DNA from: a bacterium | Lineage (GTDB): Bacteria > UBP6 > UBA1177 | Length of the DNA: 64,000 nt | Assembly: GCA_017538365.1 (NCBI GenBank) | Contig: JAFYIZ010000004.1 | Coordinates: 39,765 to 103,764, forward strand | Reading direction: 5' to 3' | In this document: piece by piece, positions 26,221-35,243 of the stretch | Numbering within the stretch: position 1 is the first letter of the stretch | Layout of the letters: every line of letters starts with the position of its first letter | Program-made: the position numbers and the translations under genes | Notes under the pieces: generated by a model | The model's input: the letters and a program-made list of their open reading frames with translations, nothing else | Databases searched by the model: none | Told to the model about the DNA's origin: nothing

Positions 26221-27867
26221 TTACGCTTTTTTAGCGCTGCCGATCTTTTTGCAGCCTTCTATTATCATCAACACTGCAAGAACGACAAGGATCACAGCAA
26301 CAGAGCCGAGGAAGTAATTTGGAGCAGCCACGAAGTATTTCCAGATCATCCAGCAGAGAGCGAATATCGTCATCGTAAGCATGAAGATCGTTGCCCAGAG
26401 CGTGTATTTGATCGGTTTGTTTTTCGAATAGAAGTAAGCAGTTAAGATTATGAAAACAAGTGCAGCAACAAGCTGGTTCGCCGCACCGAAAAGAGGCCAT
26501 ACGCTTGCCCACGAATCGGTGATGCCGAGCAGGAATGCCGGGATTATCGCAACTACAGTGTAGAAGAATTTGTTCTGGAGTTTTGCCGGAAGTTTGTCGC
26601 CTATCATTTCGTTCGTGAGGAATCTAGCAAGTCTGACGCTTGTATCGAGAGTCGTCATAATGAAGACGTTGACTATCGTGATACCGATGACGACACCGAC
26701 TTCGTTACCGAAAATAAAGGATGTCAGCCTGCCGAAGCCGTTTCCGTAAACGCCGAGAGCGCCGCCCGAATTTTTGAATATCCACTGGAGCTCGTTCTCG
26801 CCCGTTCCCCATTTTATCGCAGCACCAGCAATGATAACGCAGACGATACCGATGACCGTTTCCATGAGCATTCCACCGAAACCGACGAACATCGCGTCTT
26901 TCTCTTTATCAAGCTGCTTGGAAGTGGTTCCCGAAGCAATGATGCTGTGAAAACCGGAGACCGCGCCGCAGGCGATGACGATGAAAAGGAAAGGAACAAG
27001 CGGTCCTTGAGACGAATCTTTGAATGTTTCGGCAATAACGAAAGGAGCGTTCATGTCGGGGTGAACAATGAAAATTCCGATAAATGCAAGCGAGATTCCG
27101 AGGATAAGGACCCAGCTTGAAATATAGTCACGCGGCTGGAGAAGTATCCAGACGGGAGTAACCGAAGCTGCGAATCCGTAAACCATAAGGAGCGTGAACC
27201 AGATCGAATAAGCTGTTTCTTTTGTTCCGATCGTGATCGGGAACTGGAAGCCGAGCCAGATGAGGAAAATAAGCCCTGCGATAGCAATTATCGTGTTCGC
27301 CCAGAGCGGAAGCCATCTGTTTTTATTGATGACACCGAAAAGCATTGCAAGCGGAATGAGCGCGAAAGTCGGGATGACAAGTTCCGGCTTCGTTATCATC
27401 GAAGTTGCAGCCAGGTTGCCAAAAACCGCGATGACAAGAACGATAGTGAGCCATACAAAGACCAGAAAGAGGAATTTCGCCTTTTTCGAAACGTATTTTT
27501 CAGCCGTATCGGGAATACTTACTCCCTGATGGCGGACGGAAATCATAAGCGAAAGATAGTCATGTACCGCACCGATGAAAACACCTGCCACAAGCAGCCA
27601 GATAGCCGCAGGACCCCAGCCGAAGCACGTTACAGCTACTATTGGACCGACAATAGGACCTGCACCGGCAATCGATGAAAAGTGGTGTCCGAAAAGGACT
27701 ATCGAAGGTGCCGGATAAAAATCGACACCGTCATTCATTGCGTGTGAAGGAGTCGGATTTTCGTCAACCGGATCGATGAGTTTCTTTTTAATTACGCTGT
27801 TGCCGTACCAGAAGTATGCAACAACAACCCACAAAAGCGAAAAAACAAGAATGTAAATACTGTTCAT
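26221..27867 (-). CDS. cstA: Carbon starvation protein CstA-family transporter
   Basis: The 548-residue membrane protein has many hydrophobic segments. CstA-family proteins import pyruvate or peptides under carbon limitation. The family's conserved strings are present: FYPAPSIVLFGHHFSSIAGA, GPIVGPIVAVTCFGWGPA, CGAVSGFHSIIASGTTSKQ and FGAANQLVAALVF. Its length is that of the shorter CstA type. GAGGTGAAAA precedes the ATG. It is the first gene of the unit cstA-tauE-rimO. Confidence 0.94.
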   Translation of the reverse strand: MNSIYILVFSLLWVVVAYFWYGNSVIKKKLIDPVDENPTPSHAMNDGVDFYPAPSIVLFGHHFSSIAGAGPIVGPIVAVTCFGWGPAAIWLLVAGVFIGAVHDYLSLMISVRHQGVSIPDTAEKYVSKKAKFLFLVFVWLTIVLVIAVFGNLAATSMITKPELVIPTFALIPLAMLFGVINKNRWLPLWANTIIAIAGLIFLIWLGFQFPITIGTKETAYSIWFTLLMVYGFAASVTPVWILLQPRDYISSWVLILGISLAFIGIFIVHPDMNAPFVIAETFKDSSQGPLVPFLFIVIACGAVSGFHSIIASGTTSKQLDKEKDAMFVGFGGMLMETVIGIVCVIIAGAAIKWGTGENELQWIFKNSGGALGVYGNGFGRLTSFIFGNEVGVVIGITIVNVFIMTTLDTSVRLARFLTNEMIGDKLPAKLQNKFFYTVVAIIPAFLLGITDSWASVWPLFGAANQLVAALVFIILTAYFYSKNKPIKYTLWATIFMLTMTIFALCWMIWKYFVAAPNYFLGSVAVILVVLAVLMIIEGCKKIGSAKKA

Positions 27868-27897
27868 TTTTCACCTCGAAAAATAAAAAACCGAGGG

Positions 27898-27925
27898 ATT
27901 TTACTCTCAACGGATTTGTTTTCAA
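27898..27925 (-). promoter_or_regulatory. Putative promoter of cstA
   Basis: Minus strand: TTGAAA (27920-27925), 16 nt, TAAAAT (27898-27903), then CCCTCGG and a T6 tract. It lies between palindromic repeat copy B and the ATG. Confidence 0.5.
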
Positions 27926-27943
27926 ATGATTTTTTTCCGTCGC

Positions 27944-28010
27944 GCCGTCGCCGCCTGTTCTTGCCGGGATACCGTGATCCCGTGATAACGTGATCCCGAC
28001 GGCGGCGTTA
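27944..28010. repeat. GGGAT/ATCCC palindromic repeat cluster, copy B
   Basis: Between the lnt stop and the cstA promoter. The core CGGGATACCGTGATCCCG is at 27965-27982, followed at once by a second unit ending GTGATCCCG (27990-27998). The core is bracketed by GC-rich arms (CGTCGCCGCC on the left, GGCGGCG on the right) that can pair, so the whole element may form one long hairpin on RNA. It is 3' of lnt and may cap that transcript. Confidence 0.8.
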
Positions 28011-28014
28011 AGAA

Positions 28015-29646
28015 TCAGGATTTTCTTTTTCCCTTCTTTTTCTCGGTTCTCCCCAGCCTGTCAAGCAGGAAAAGCCCGAAAGTGATGTAGATAAGCCAGA
28101 TGAACCAGTTTCCGAATTTCTGGTAAACGGTATCGATTTTATAAAGCGGAACTTTGCGGTTTATCGTCGTTCTTTCAAGGAATTTCGTTGAATTTTCGCA
28201 TGTGCCGTCTGGAAGAATGACTTCGCTGATTCCGACATTTGCGCTTCTGACAATCGTTCTGCCCGTTTCGACCGCGCGGAAAGGATAAAACATTCCGTGC
28301 TGGAAGGTTTCACTCGAATCGCCGAACCACGCGTCGTTACTGATGTTGACTAATATTTCGGCTCCGTTTTCAACAAAACCTGCGACGTTTTCACTGAAAG
28401 TTCCGTCGTAACAGATGAGAATCGCCGCTTTGAAATCACCGTAATCGTAGACTGTGTATTCCGTTCCGCGGACGAAATCGCCTGAAAATTCGGGAACAAG
28501 TATCGAAAGCCCGAGCGAGCGGAGAACTTTGCTGTAAGGCAGGTATTCGCCGAAGGGGGCAAGCTTGATTTTCTTATAAATTTCGCGGATTTTTCCGTTC
28601 TGAATGAACCCTGCGGCATTATAAAAACTCATATCGATTCTGTCTACCATGTCCAACCCGACGATTTGATTCGGGAAGTTGTAGGCACGCGGGAAATAGC
28701 GGTCCATAACGTAGTCGAAGTTGTCAAAACCTATAGGAATTCTGAGAGGCATCGCCGCTTCATACCAGACGACAAGGTCTGTGTCGCGGTCGAAACTGTT
28801 GAGCTGGTCGACAAAAACATCGATCATTTCAAAAACCGTCTCCTCTTTTGCGTTGATGTCATACTGGTTTATCGCAGGCTGCATGAGCGCGACTTTTATC
28901 TCTTTTTCGGGAACCGCCGACTTGAAAGAAACAAGTTTGTAAGCCGAATAGGAAAAAAGCAGCGTTATAACGACTGCAAGGACGATACCCTCTTTTTTAT
29001 CGTGCTTTTTGAAGAAAAGCGTGTAGGCGTAAAGCGAGCTCCACACAATCATAAACGAAATTATGTAGACAGACCCTAACGACGCCCACTGCAGGATAAC
29101 TTTATTCGAATACTGCGAATGACCGAGTGCCGCCCAGAAAAAATCAACCGGGAAAAATGTGCGCAGAAATTCTACTGCGACCCACAGAACCGCAATAAAC
29201 CAAGGCTTCAAAGGAAGCGGAGAACCTTCACCGGCAGTTATCAAAGCACCGAAAGTGCCTGATTCTGCCGGTCTTTTGGCAAAAAAACGGCAGAGAACAA
29301 AGAATAAAAGCCAGTAAGTACCCAGAATCAGGAACATCAGAATCAGCGCAAGAATGCCTCCGGCGACACTCATCCCGCCGTAAACATTGAGAGAATAGAA
29401 TATCCAGTAAAAAACGAATGCGTTTGCCGGCATCGTAATCAGATATATCGTGAGAACCTTTTTTTTGAATGTCGCGCAGCAGTTCAAAATCTGAAAAAAG
29501 AGCGGAAGCACAGGAAAAATCAGAATCCAGCCCATAAGCTGGTGCAGAAAAACAGGCTCGCTGCTGCCAGGAATGACAAACGGAAAACTGAGAGCAAAAC
29601 AGAAAATGAAGAAAAAAGCTGCGGCAAAAATCTTTATTTTCGACAT
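28015..29646 (-). CDS. lnt: Apolipoprotein N-acyltransferase
   Basis: The 543-residue inner-membrane enzyme adds the third acyl chain to lipoproteins. About six to eight membrane helices precede a periplasmic nitrilase-like domain. The catalytic triad can be located: Glu in VVWYEAAMPLRIP, Lys in KIKLAPFGEYLPY and Cys in AILICYDGTF. ISNDAWFG is also conserved. A last helix closes the chain. The ATG directly follows the ybeY stop. Its presence fits the many lipoprotein genes in this window. Confidence 0.94.
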   Translation of the reverse strand: MSKIKIFAAAFFFIFCFALSFPFVIPGSSEPVFLHQLMGWILIFPVLPLFFQILNCCATFKKKVLTIYLITMPANAFVFYWIFYSLNVYGGMSVAGGILALILMFLILGTYWLLFFVLCRFFAKRPAESGTFGALITAGEGSPLPLKPWFIAVLWVAVEFLRTFFPVDFFWAALGHSQYSNKVILQWASLGSVYIISFMIVWSSLYAYTLFFKKHDKKEGIVLAVVITLLFSYSAYKLVSFKSAVPEKEIKVALMQPAINQYDINAKEETVFEMIDVFVDQLNSFDRDTDLVVWYEAAMPLRIPIGFDNFDYVMDRYFPRAYNFPNQIVGLDMVDRIDMSFYNAAGFIQNGKIREIYKKIKLAPFGEYLPYSKVLRSLGLSILVPEFSGDFVRGTEYTVYDYGDFKAAILICYDGTFSENVAGFVENGAEILVNISNDAWFGDSSETFQHGMFYPFRAVETGRTIVRSANVGISEVILPDGTCENSTKFLERTTINRKVPLYKIDTVYQKFGNWFIWLIYITFGLFLLDRLGRTEKKKGKRKS

Positions 29647-30117
29647 TTACTCTTCGCCGCGCCCTTTCCACTGAGGAAAAATCTGCTTCATTACCACGAT
29701 TTCGGCTTCACGCATCTTTGAGCGCTCTGCCGCTTTGTGGTGATCAAAACCCAAAAGGTGGAGAATTCCGTGAACGACCATGAAAATCATCTCTTCTTCA
29801 AAAGTCGTTCCGTATTTTTCGGCATGAGTTGCGACGACATCTGTGCAGATGAAGATGTCACCCAGAAGAAACGGCGCATATTCAGCCCCCTCGCCTTCTG
29901 CAAAAGCGAAGGAAATGACATCGGTCGCACGGTCTATATGCCTGTAATTGTTGTTTATTTCACGAATTCCCTCTTCATCGGTGAAAATCACCGAAACTTC
30001 ATAGGGATCTGTCGATTTCAGATTTTTGTATTTCAGCGCGAAACGTATGGCTTTGCGCATATCGGCTTTCAAAACGCCGGGCGCATAGCTGCATTCCGAA
30101 AAAAACGCTATTTTCAT
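29647..30117 (-). CDS. ybeY: Endoribonuclease YbeY (rRNA maturation)
   Basis: The 156-residue zinc-dependent endoribonuclease takes part in 16S rRNA 3' processing and rRNA quality control. The zinc motif is HGILHLLGFDHH, preceded by the family's RATDVISFAF and LLGDIFIC strings. It overlaps the 7TM-HD gene by 4 nt (ATGA) and abuts lnt. The order 7TM-HD, ybeY is common across bacteria; lnt beside ybeY also recurs. Confidence 0.96.
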   Translation of the reverse strand: MKIAFFSECSYAPGVLKADMRKAIRFALKYKNLKSTDPYEVSVIFTDEEGIREINNNYRHIDRATDVISFAFAEGEGAEYAPFLLGDIFICTDVVATHAEKYGTTFEEEMIFMVVHGILHLLGFDHHKAAERSKMREAEIVVMKQIFPQWKGRGEE

Positions 30118-32768
30118 TTGATCTCCTGCTCATTCTGGTTCGCAGCGACAGTCAGCTCATTTTGCTGCTCAGTTGCGGCAGACTGTTCTTTAACCTTATC
30201 CTGCGGATATTTAACTCGGCCGTGATATATTCCGGAGAATGTGTTGACGAGAGAATCTTCTATAGTCTGAATATCTTTTGTCGTCAGGTTGCAGTTGACA
30301 AACTGATTTTCCCTGATTTTACCTGCAATTATCTCCTGAACCCTTGTTTTTATGCCGTTTTCGGTCTTTTTATCCATCGAACGCACGGCCGCTTCGCAAC
30401 TGTCGGCAATCATCAGAAGCGCAGTTTCTCTCGAACGCGGCGACGGTCCGGCATACCTGAATTCGGCTTCCGAAGTATTCGGATCAGCCTCTTTCGCCTT
30501 TTTGAAGAAATATCCTACGAGCGTCGTACCGTGATGCTCAAGTATCGCAGACTCGATCTCTTCTCCGAGGTGATACTTTTTCGCGAGTTCAAGACCGTAT
30601 TTTACGTGGTTTGTGATGATTCTAGCAGACATCGTCGGGCGGTAATTGTCATGTGCATTTCTTCTGTCGCGCTGGTTTTCAGTGAAATATTCCGGTCTTT
30701 CAAGCTTTCCGATATCGTGAAAATAAGCCATGACCTTGCATTTGAGCGGATTGAGCCCGAGCTCACGCGCAGCGACTTCGACAAGCGATGCGACCGTGAG
30801 CGAATGCTGATAGGTGCCGTTCGCATAGACCGACATCTGCTTGATGAGTTCGTTACTCATTGTCGAATAGCTGACATATTTGATGTTTGTGACATAGTCC
30901 AGAATCGATTCGAAAAGCGGTATCATTATCGTGAGTATTCCACCGGAAAGCATCGCGGAAACAAATGCACAGACGATAGCGGTAAAAACATGAATTCCGC
31001 TGTGGTTCAACGAAGAATCAAGTACACCGACCACGAGGGCGAGCCCCATAGAAACGATCGAGAATTTAAACGTCTGCCACATGATCTGACCGGACGATTC
31101 GACATGGAAAATGATGTACATGAAAATGAGCGAACCGAAAATATAAAAGACAGGAATAAAGTAGTTTTCGGGGAATAACATAGACAGCGCCGCCGAAAGT
31201 ATGAACAGAAAGAAGCACGCCGTTTCAGTATTGACGAGAACTCTAACCGCAGCGACGAAAAACGGCAGCGGGAAGAAGAAATATACCGCCTTGTTGTCAT
31301 AGGCGACTTCCTGAATCCACGGCATCGCATAGCGCAGAAGGAAAAGCGCCGTGAACATAAGCGAAATCATCAGCAGAAGATCCTTGTTGCGGTATTTGAA
31401 TTTGCCGATCGAGCGGGTGAAAACAAGAAAAACTATCGAAATGAAAGCGGCGATATAGAAAAAATTCCCGAAAAAGAAAAACTCGCCCGAAATGTTGTCG
31501 GACTGCGCCTTCATAACCTTGAAAACTTCGATATCATCCTTCGTGATCACAGCGCCTGAAGAAATTACGCGCTCGCCTCTCGAAATTTTTCTTTTAGATT
31601 CCGTTGACGGGTCGTTTCTCGCTGCAAGCTGTTTCTCTTCCGTGATGCTGCTGTTGTAAAAAAGGGAATCCTTCATCGTCCACGAACCGACTTCAGCAAT
31701 AATTTCAAAACCGTGATCCGTAAAATCAGACATGTTGAGTTTGTCTTTCATGTGAAGGATTTCAGCCTTGAGGGCAACTGAATTTATGATTCTCCCGATC
31801 TGAATCTGATCTTCGGAAACTTCCTGCGAAGAGGAATCCTTTTTTCTGACGAGAATGTACTTCGGAACATAGTCGGACGGAATTCCTTCGCGCAGAATGT
31901 AATAGTCGTTCTGGTTGAAATAGTCGGAAATCTCGGCAATCGCATCGGGGATTCGCGCCGGAAAAATATTTTCGGCAAGATCACGGAAAACGTAATTCGA
32001 AAGAGGAGTTCCGATTATACGCTCAAAATCGCTCCGTTTGTTCATAAACAGAGCAGGAAGTCCCGTTTTAAATTCGCGCAGATCGCTGTTTTTGCCCGAA
32101 TTTATGACATAATCGGCAAGAATATCCTGAAACTCCGGCGGAAACGGAAGGTTTTTAGCAACGATCGTTTCCTTTATGTTCTCTCTAGCCGCATCGCGCA
32201 TCATTTTGAACGCTTCGCTCATAGCTTCGAGATTTTTCTTCTGATCGACGAAATCATAGGTATAAGGCACTTCTTTCTGAGCCTTTTCCTGATTTTTATA
32301 TGTTTCTTCAAGATTGATTATCGTGTAATCCTTGTCGGCAATTATCGAATGGTCGATCGTATGACCCACATTTTTTTCATCAACAGGATAGTTTTCCTTT
32401 CCCGAATCGGGGATCAGAATCCAAGCAAGCAGGAGAGTAAAAACAAAAAAGATTATAAAACGGGACTTCGTGTCATTCCGGCGCAGCCAGCCGACATATT
32501 TTTCAGAAAAATCATCGAATTTTTCAAGCAGAGTCACATAGTAAAATATCGCAGAAAAAACGAACCAGACCATGAGCTGAGGCGAAGAATCACGTTTTCT
32601 CTGCCATGAATCGTAGATTTTATACGGCTTTTCGAATTTGCCGAACCGCCAGCGGAAAATATCTTCGTCTTCGTTTTCAGGTGACTTTTCTATAATGAAT
32701 TTCAGCTTTTTGAACTCTTTTACGAGCCTGATATTCAGATTGTCGTTTGTCTCTCTTAAACTTTCCAT
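30114..32768 (-). CDS. 7TM-HD family membrane phosphodiesterase (PgpH-like)
   Basis: The 884-residue protein has a cytoplasmic N-terminus, one membrane segment (FIIFFVFTLLLAWILI, about 103-118), a large extracytoplasmic 7TMR-HDED domain (about 125-430), seven hydrophobic segments (about 435-640) and a cytoplasmic HD domain with HDIGKLERPEYF. In Listeria, PgpH of this architecture hydrolyses cyclic di-AMP; the same activity here is inferred. It has roughly 100 more N-terminal residues than that family's usual start, including the basic string IYDSWQRKRD and a hydrophobic stretch (LMVWFVFSAIFYYVTLL, about 64-80). GGAG lies 5 nt before the ATG. ybeY and lnt follow in the same operon. Confidence 0.9.
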   Translation of the reverse strand: MESLRETNDNLNIRLVKEFKKLKFIIEKSPENEDEDIFRWRFGKFEKPYKIYDSWQRKRDSSPQLMVWFVFSAIFYYVTLLEKFDDFSEKYVGWLRRNDTKSRFIIFFVFTLLLAWILIPDSGKENYPVDEKNVGHTIDHSIIADKDYTIINLEETYKNQEKAQKEVPYTYDFVDQKKNLEAMSEAFKMMRDAARENIKETIVAKNLPFPPEFQDILADYVINSGKNSDLREFKTGLPALFMNKRSDFERIIGTPLSNYVFRDLAENIFPARIPDAIAEISDYFNQNDYYILREGIPSDYVPKYILVRKKDSSSQEVSEDQIQIGRIINSVALKAEILHMKDKLNMSDFTDHGFEIIAEVGSWTMKDSLFYNSSITEEKQLAARNDPSTESKRKISRGERVISSGAVITKDDIEVFKVMKAQSDNISGEFFFFGNFFYIAAFISIVFLVFTRSIGKFKYRNKDLLLMISLMFTALFLLRYAMPWIQEVAYDNKAVYFFFPLPFFVAAVRVLVNTETACFFLFILSAALSMLFPENYFIPVFYIFGSLIFMYIIFHVESSGQIMWQTFKFSIVSMGLALVVGVLDSSLNHSGIHVFTAIVCAFVSAMLSGGILTIMIPLFESILDYVTNIKYVSYSTMSNELIKQMSVYANGTYQHSLTVASLVEVAARELGLNPLKCKVMAYFHDIGKLERPEYFTENQRDRRNAHDNYRPTMSARIITNHVKYGLELAKKYHLGEEIESAILEHHGTTLVGYFFKKAKEADPNTSEAEFRYAGPSPRSRETALLMIADSCEAAVRSMDKKTENGIKTRVQEIIAGKIRENQFVNCNLTTKDIQTIEDSLVNTFSGIYHGRVKYPQDKVKEQSAATEQQNELTVAANQNEQEIK

Positions 32769-32794
32769 TTTTCTCCGCGGACAAAAAACGGGGC

Positions 32795-32823
32795 ATTATG
32801 AACCAAAAGTCGATTCAAGTCAA
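32795..32823 (-). promoter_or_regulatory. Putative promoter of the 7TM-HD/ybeY/lnt operon
   Basis: Minus strand: TTGACT (32818-32823), 17 nt, CATAAT (32795-32800), then GCCCCG and a T6 tract before GCGGAG. It lies just beyond palindromic repeat copy C. Confidence 0.55.
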
Positions 32824-32830
32824 AAAAGAC

Positions 32831-32930
32831 AGCGGCGGCGCAAATAATACCGGGATATCAGAATCTCGGGATATCGTGATCCCGAAGCGCCGCAAAAATC
32901 ACGGAACCAGGGATCCCGAAGTGCCGCTTC
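32831..32930. repeat. GGGAT/ATCCC palindromic repeat cluster, copy C
   Basis: Between the SLC12-like gene's stop and the promoter of the 7TM-HD operon. The core is CGGGATATCGTGATCCCG at 32867-32884. A half unit CGGGATATCAGAATC precedes it (32851-32865) and GGGATCCCG follows (32911-32919). GC-rich GCGGCGGCGC and AGCGCCGC/GTGCCGC arms flank the units and could pair. Same organisation as copies A and B. Confidence 0.8.
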
Positions 32931-35166
32931 ATTTCTTTTCTTCCCCGGTTTCCAGAAGCTGCCCCTGGAAGATTCCCGAATTCTTGATGAAAAACACCGC
33001 CTTGAGAGGCTCTGCAAAAATTTCGAGTTTTTTCGCGTAATCCTCTTCCTCACCTTTTGCAGGAGTGTTGAGTCCGAGGAAAACAACGTCGGCTGAACTG
33101 CTGACGCGGCTGAGGACGTGCTCGAAAAGTTCGTTTTTCTCTTTTATGACTATCATCGGCTCGGCACTTATTCTCGAATCTGCCGAAAGTTTTCTGAGCT
33201 CGGCTTCTGCCCCCTCTTTTTCCGATTCGTCGGAAACCATTCGAAGAAGTTTGATGACCGCATCGTCCCACGCCGGAGATTTTGTGAGAAGATAAGCTAA
33301 AAGCAGCATCAGATCGCCGTTTCTCTGCAAGCCGCCCCACCAGACATGGATTATTTTCTGCGAGTTTTTCACATCAAAATCGGGCGAAACTTTGCCGATT
33401 ACCGTTGATTTTTTGAGAGTTGACACACGGCGCATGACCGAAAGGTATCTCGGCAGATATTTTTCAACCTCGTCGGGCCAGCACATCATTATCGTGTTCG
33501 AGCGAAGCCCCGCCATGCCGTTTGACTGAACCGCAGCAAGGATTCCCTCTTCGAAATTTTCCATGACAGTAACTTCCGGAAAAACCGAAAGAGAGTGTTT
33601 CTTGTAAAAATCCTCCATAAAATCAACTTCTTTTTCTATTTCGAGGTTCTCTTCGCCGAGTCTACCGAATATGACTTTCGTGACGGTGACTATACCGCTG
33701 CTGAGACCGAAATCTGAAGCAAATCCGACAAGTTTAATCTGTTTTTCGTTGTCGTTTATGAAAACCTGAATGTACGGGCGCCAGTTTCTGGGAGTCATTT
33801 TGAGGTCTTTGAGCTGAACTAACGAATTTTTGATAAGATTTTCGTAAACGCCGCGTCTCGCGTCTCCCGCAGCCGAATTGTGTGCCGCGACACGTCCTAA
33901 AATGAAATAAAGTATAACTTCGATTATTATCGCAACTACACTGAGCAGCGGATCGATCAGGAACATTACGATTATGCAGGCGATTCCGCCGATAAGGCTT
34001 ATTATTGCCGGAATTTTGAACTGCGGCCGCCATGAAGGCTCGTTGCTCAGCGTTTCAAGTGCCGCCGTTATGTTGACGATTCCGTAAACCGTGAGGAAAA
34101 ATATTGTAAGAATCGAAGCGACCGTGTTGAGATCCCCTAGAAAAACCGCGCCGCAGGCTATTGCAAGTGAAAGAGCAAACGATGCATATTCCCCTTTTTT
34201 CGATTTCAGGAACTTCTGCCCTTTCGGATTAGCGACCTGATCGCACGCCATCGCAATGAAAGTTCTCGGCGCACCGAGCATCGATCCGACTGCACTCGAA
34301 AAAATCGCGCCGAAAAGTCCGGGAAGTATCACAATGTTGCCGTTTACCGGTGAAATTCTCGACCATATCATCGGATCTTTAAGCATTTCCGGGTCTGACG
34401 CCGAACCCATCGAAAGAAAAAGCGGAAGAGTGATATAAAACGCAAAACCGGTGAGAGTCGCGGCAATTGCGCCTATCGGAATCGATTTCTGCGGATTTTC
34501 CAAATCTCCCGAAAGCCCCAAACCCGCCATAATACCGCTCACGGCAGGGAAAAATATCGCCATCGCCGTAAAAAACGTAAGGTCACCGTGACGCGCAAAA
34601 ATTTCACCCGCACTTGTCGGGAAAGTCGAAAAACATTCGGTAAAACTTCCTTTCATGAATGCGCCGATTATGAGAAAAAGTATTGAAACTGCTACGAAAA
34701 TCATAACCGGAATCTGCGTTTTCATCGCAAAACCAGCTCCCACGAAAGAGACTGCCGCAACGATTGCGATTATTCCGAAGGTCACCGCGTAAAGCGAAAA
34801 CGAAGTCTCGAAAAGCATCTTTATGACTTCGGCAAGACCGAACGAATAGAGCGTTATCGAAAGCGCCTGCGAAAGGAAAAGCGGAAGTCCTACAGCACCG
34901 CCGATTTCAAAGCCCAGACTTCTGGAAACAATGTAATATGCGCCGCCGACGCCGATTTTCTTGTTTGTCGCAATAGATGAAAAGGAAAGAGTCGTTATCA
35001 AAGTTATCGAATTCGAAATAAGAACGATGAAAACCATCGGCCAAAGTCCGACAGTTCCGACAAGACTTCCGGCACGCATATACATGATAACGCCGAAAAT
35101 CGTAAGAATCGTCGGAGTATAGACACCTAAAAAAGTTCCGAGTTTTTTTGTTTGTGCATTTTCCAT
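32929..35166 (-). CDS. APC-superfamily transporter resembling SLC12 cation-chloride cotransporters
   Basis: The 745-residue transporter has an N-terminal membrane domain of about 12 segments (residues 15-440), starting with GTFLGVYTPTILTIFGVIMYMR, and a cytoplasmic C-terminal domain of about 300 residues. The N-terminal helix 1 motif and the large C-terminal domain (RNWRPYIQVF, MAGLRSNTIMMCWP, IIHVWWGGLQRNGDLMLLLAYLL) resemble eukaryotic SLC12 Na-K-Cl cotransporters and their bacterial relatives rather than ordinary amino acid permeases. Transport of amino acids or cations with chloride is possible. A near-consensus -10 box lies upstream, and AGAGG 8 nt before the ATG. Confidence 0.85.
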   Translation of the reverse strand: MENAQTKKLGTFLGVYTPTILTIFGVIMYMRAGSLVGTVGLWPMVFIVLISNSITLITTLSFSSIATNKKIGVGGAYYIVSRSLGFEIGGAVGLPLFLSQALSITLYSFGLAEVIKMLFETSFSLYAVTFGIIAIVAAVSFVGAGFAMKTQIPVMIFVAVSILFLIIGAFMKGSFTECFSTFPTSAGEIFARHGDLTFFTAMAIFFPAVSGIMAGLGLSGDLENPQKSIPIGAIAATLTGFAFYITLPLFLSMGSASDPEMLKDPMIWSRISPVNGNIVILPGLFGAIFSSAVGSMLGAPRTFIAMACDQVANPKGQKFLKSKKGEYASFALSLAIACGAVFLGDLNTVASILTIFFLTVYGIVNITAALETLSNEPSWRPQFKIPAIISLIGGIACIIVMFLIDPLLSVVAIIIEVILYFILGRVAAHNSAAGDARRGVYENLIKNSLVQLKDLKMTPRNWRPYIQVFINDNEKQIKLVGFASDFGLSSGIVTVTKVIFGRLGEENLEIEKEVDFMEDFYKKHSLSVFPEVTVMENFEEGILAAVQSNGMAGLRSNTIMMCWPDEVEKYLPRYLSVMRRVSTLKKSTVIGKVSPDFDVKNSQKIIHVWWGGLQRNGDLMLLLAYLLTKSPAWDDAVIKLLRMVSDESEKEGAEAELRKLSADSRISAEPMIVIKEKNELFEHVLSRVSSSADVVFLGLNTPAKGEEEDYAKKLEIFAEPLKAVFFIKNSGIFQGQLLETGEEKK

Positions 35167-35198
35167 AAAAATCGACCTCTAAAAAACAAAGCGCGGTC

Positions 35199-35204
35199 AT
35201 TATA
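35199..35204 (-). promoter_or_regulatory. Putative -10 element of the SLC12-like gene
   Basis: Perfect TATAAT on the minus strand, followed by GACCGCGC and a T6 tract, as at other starts here. No good -35 is visible at the expected distance. Confidence 0.4.
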
Positions 35205-35243
35205 GTCAGATTTTTTAAAATTACGATTCTTTAAGCCGAAACT

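Noticed and set aside
27944..28010. CRISPR array from the short repeated units
   Set aside because: The units are palindromic, unevenly spaced and have no constant spacer length; no cas gene is nearby.
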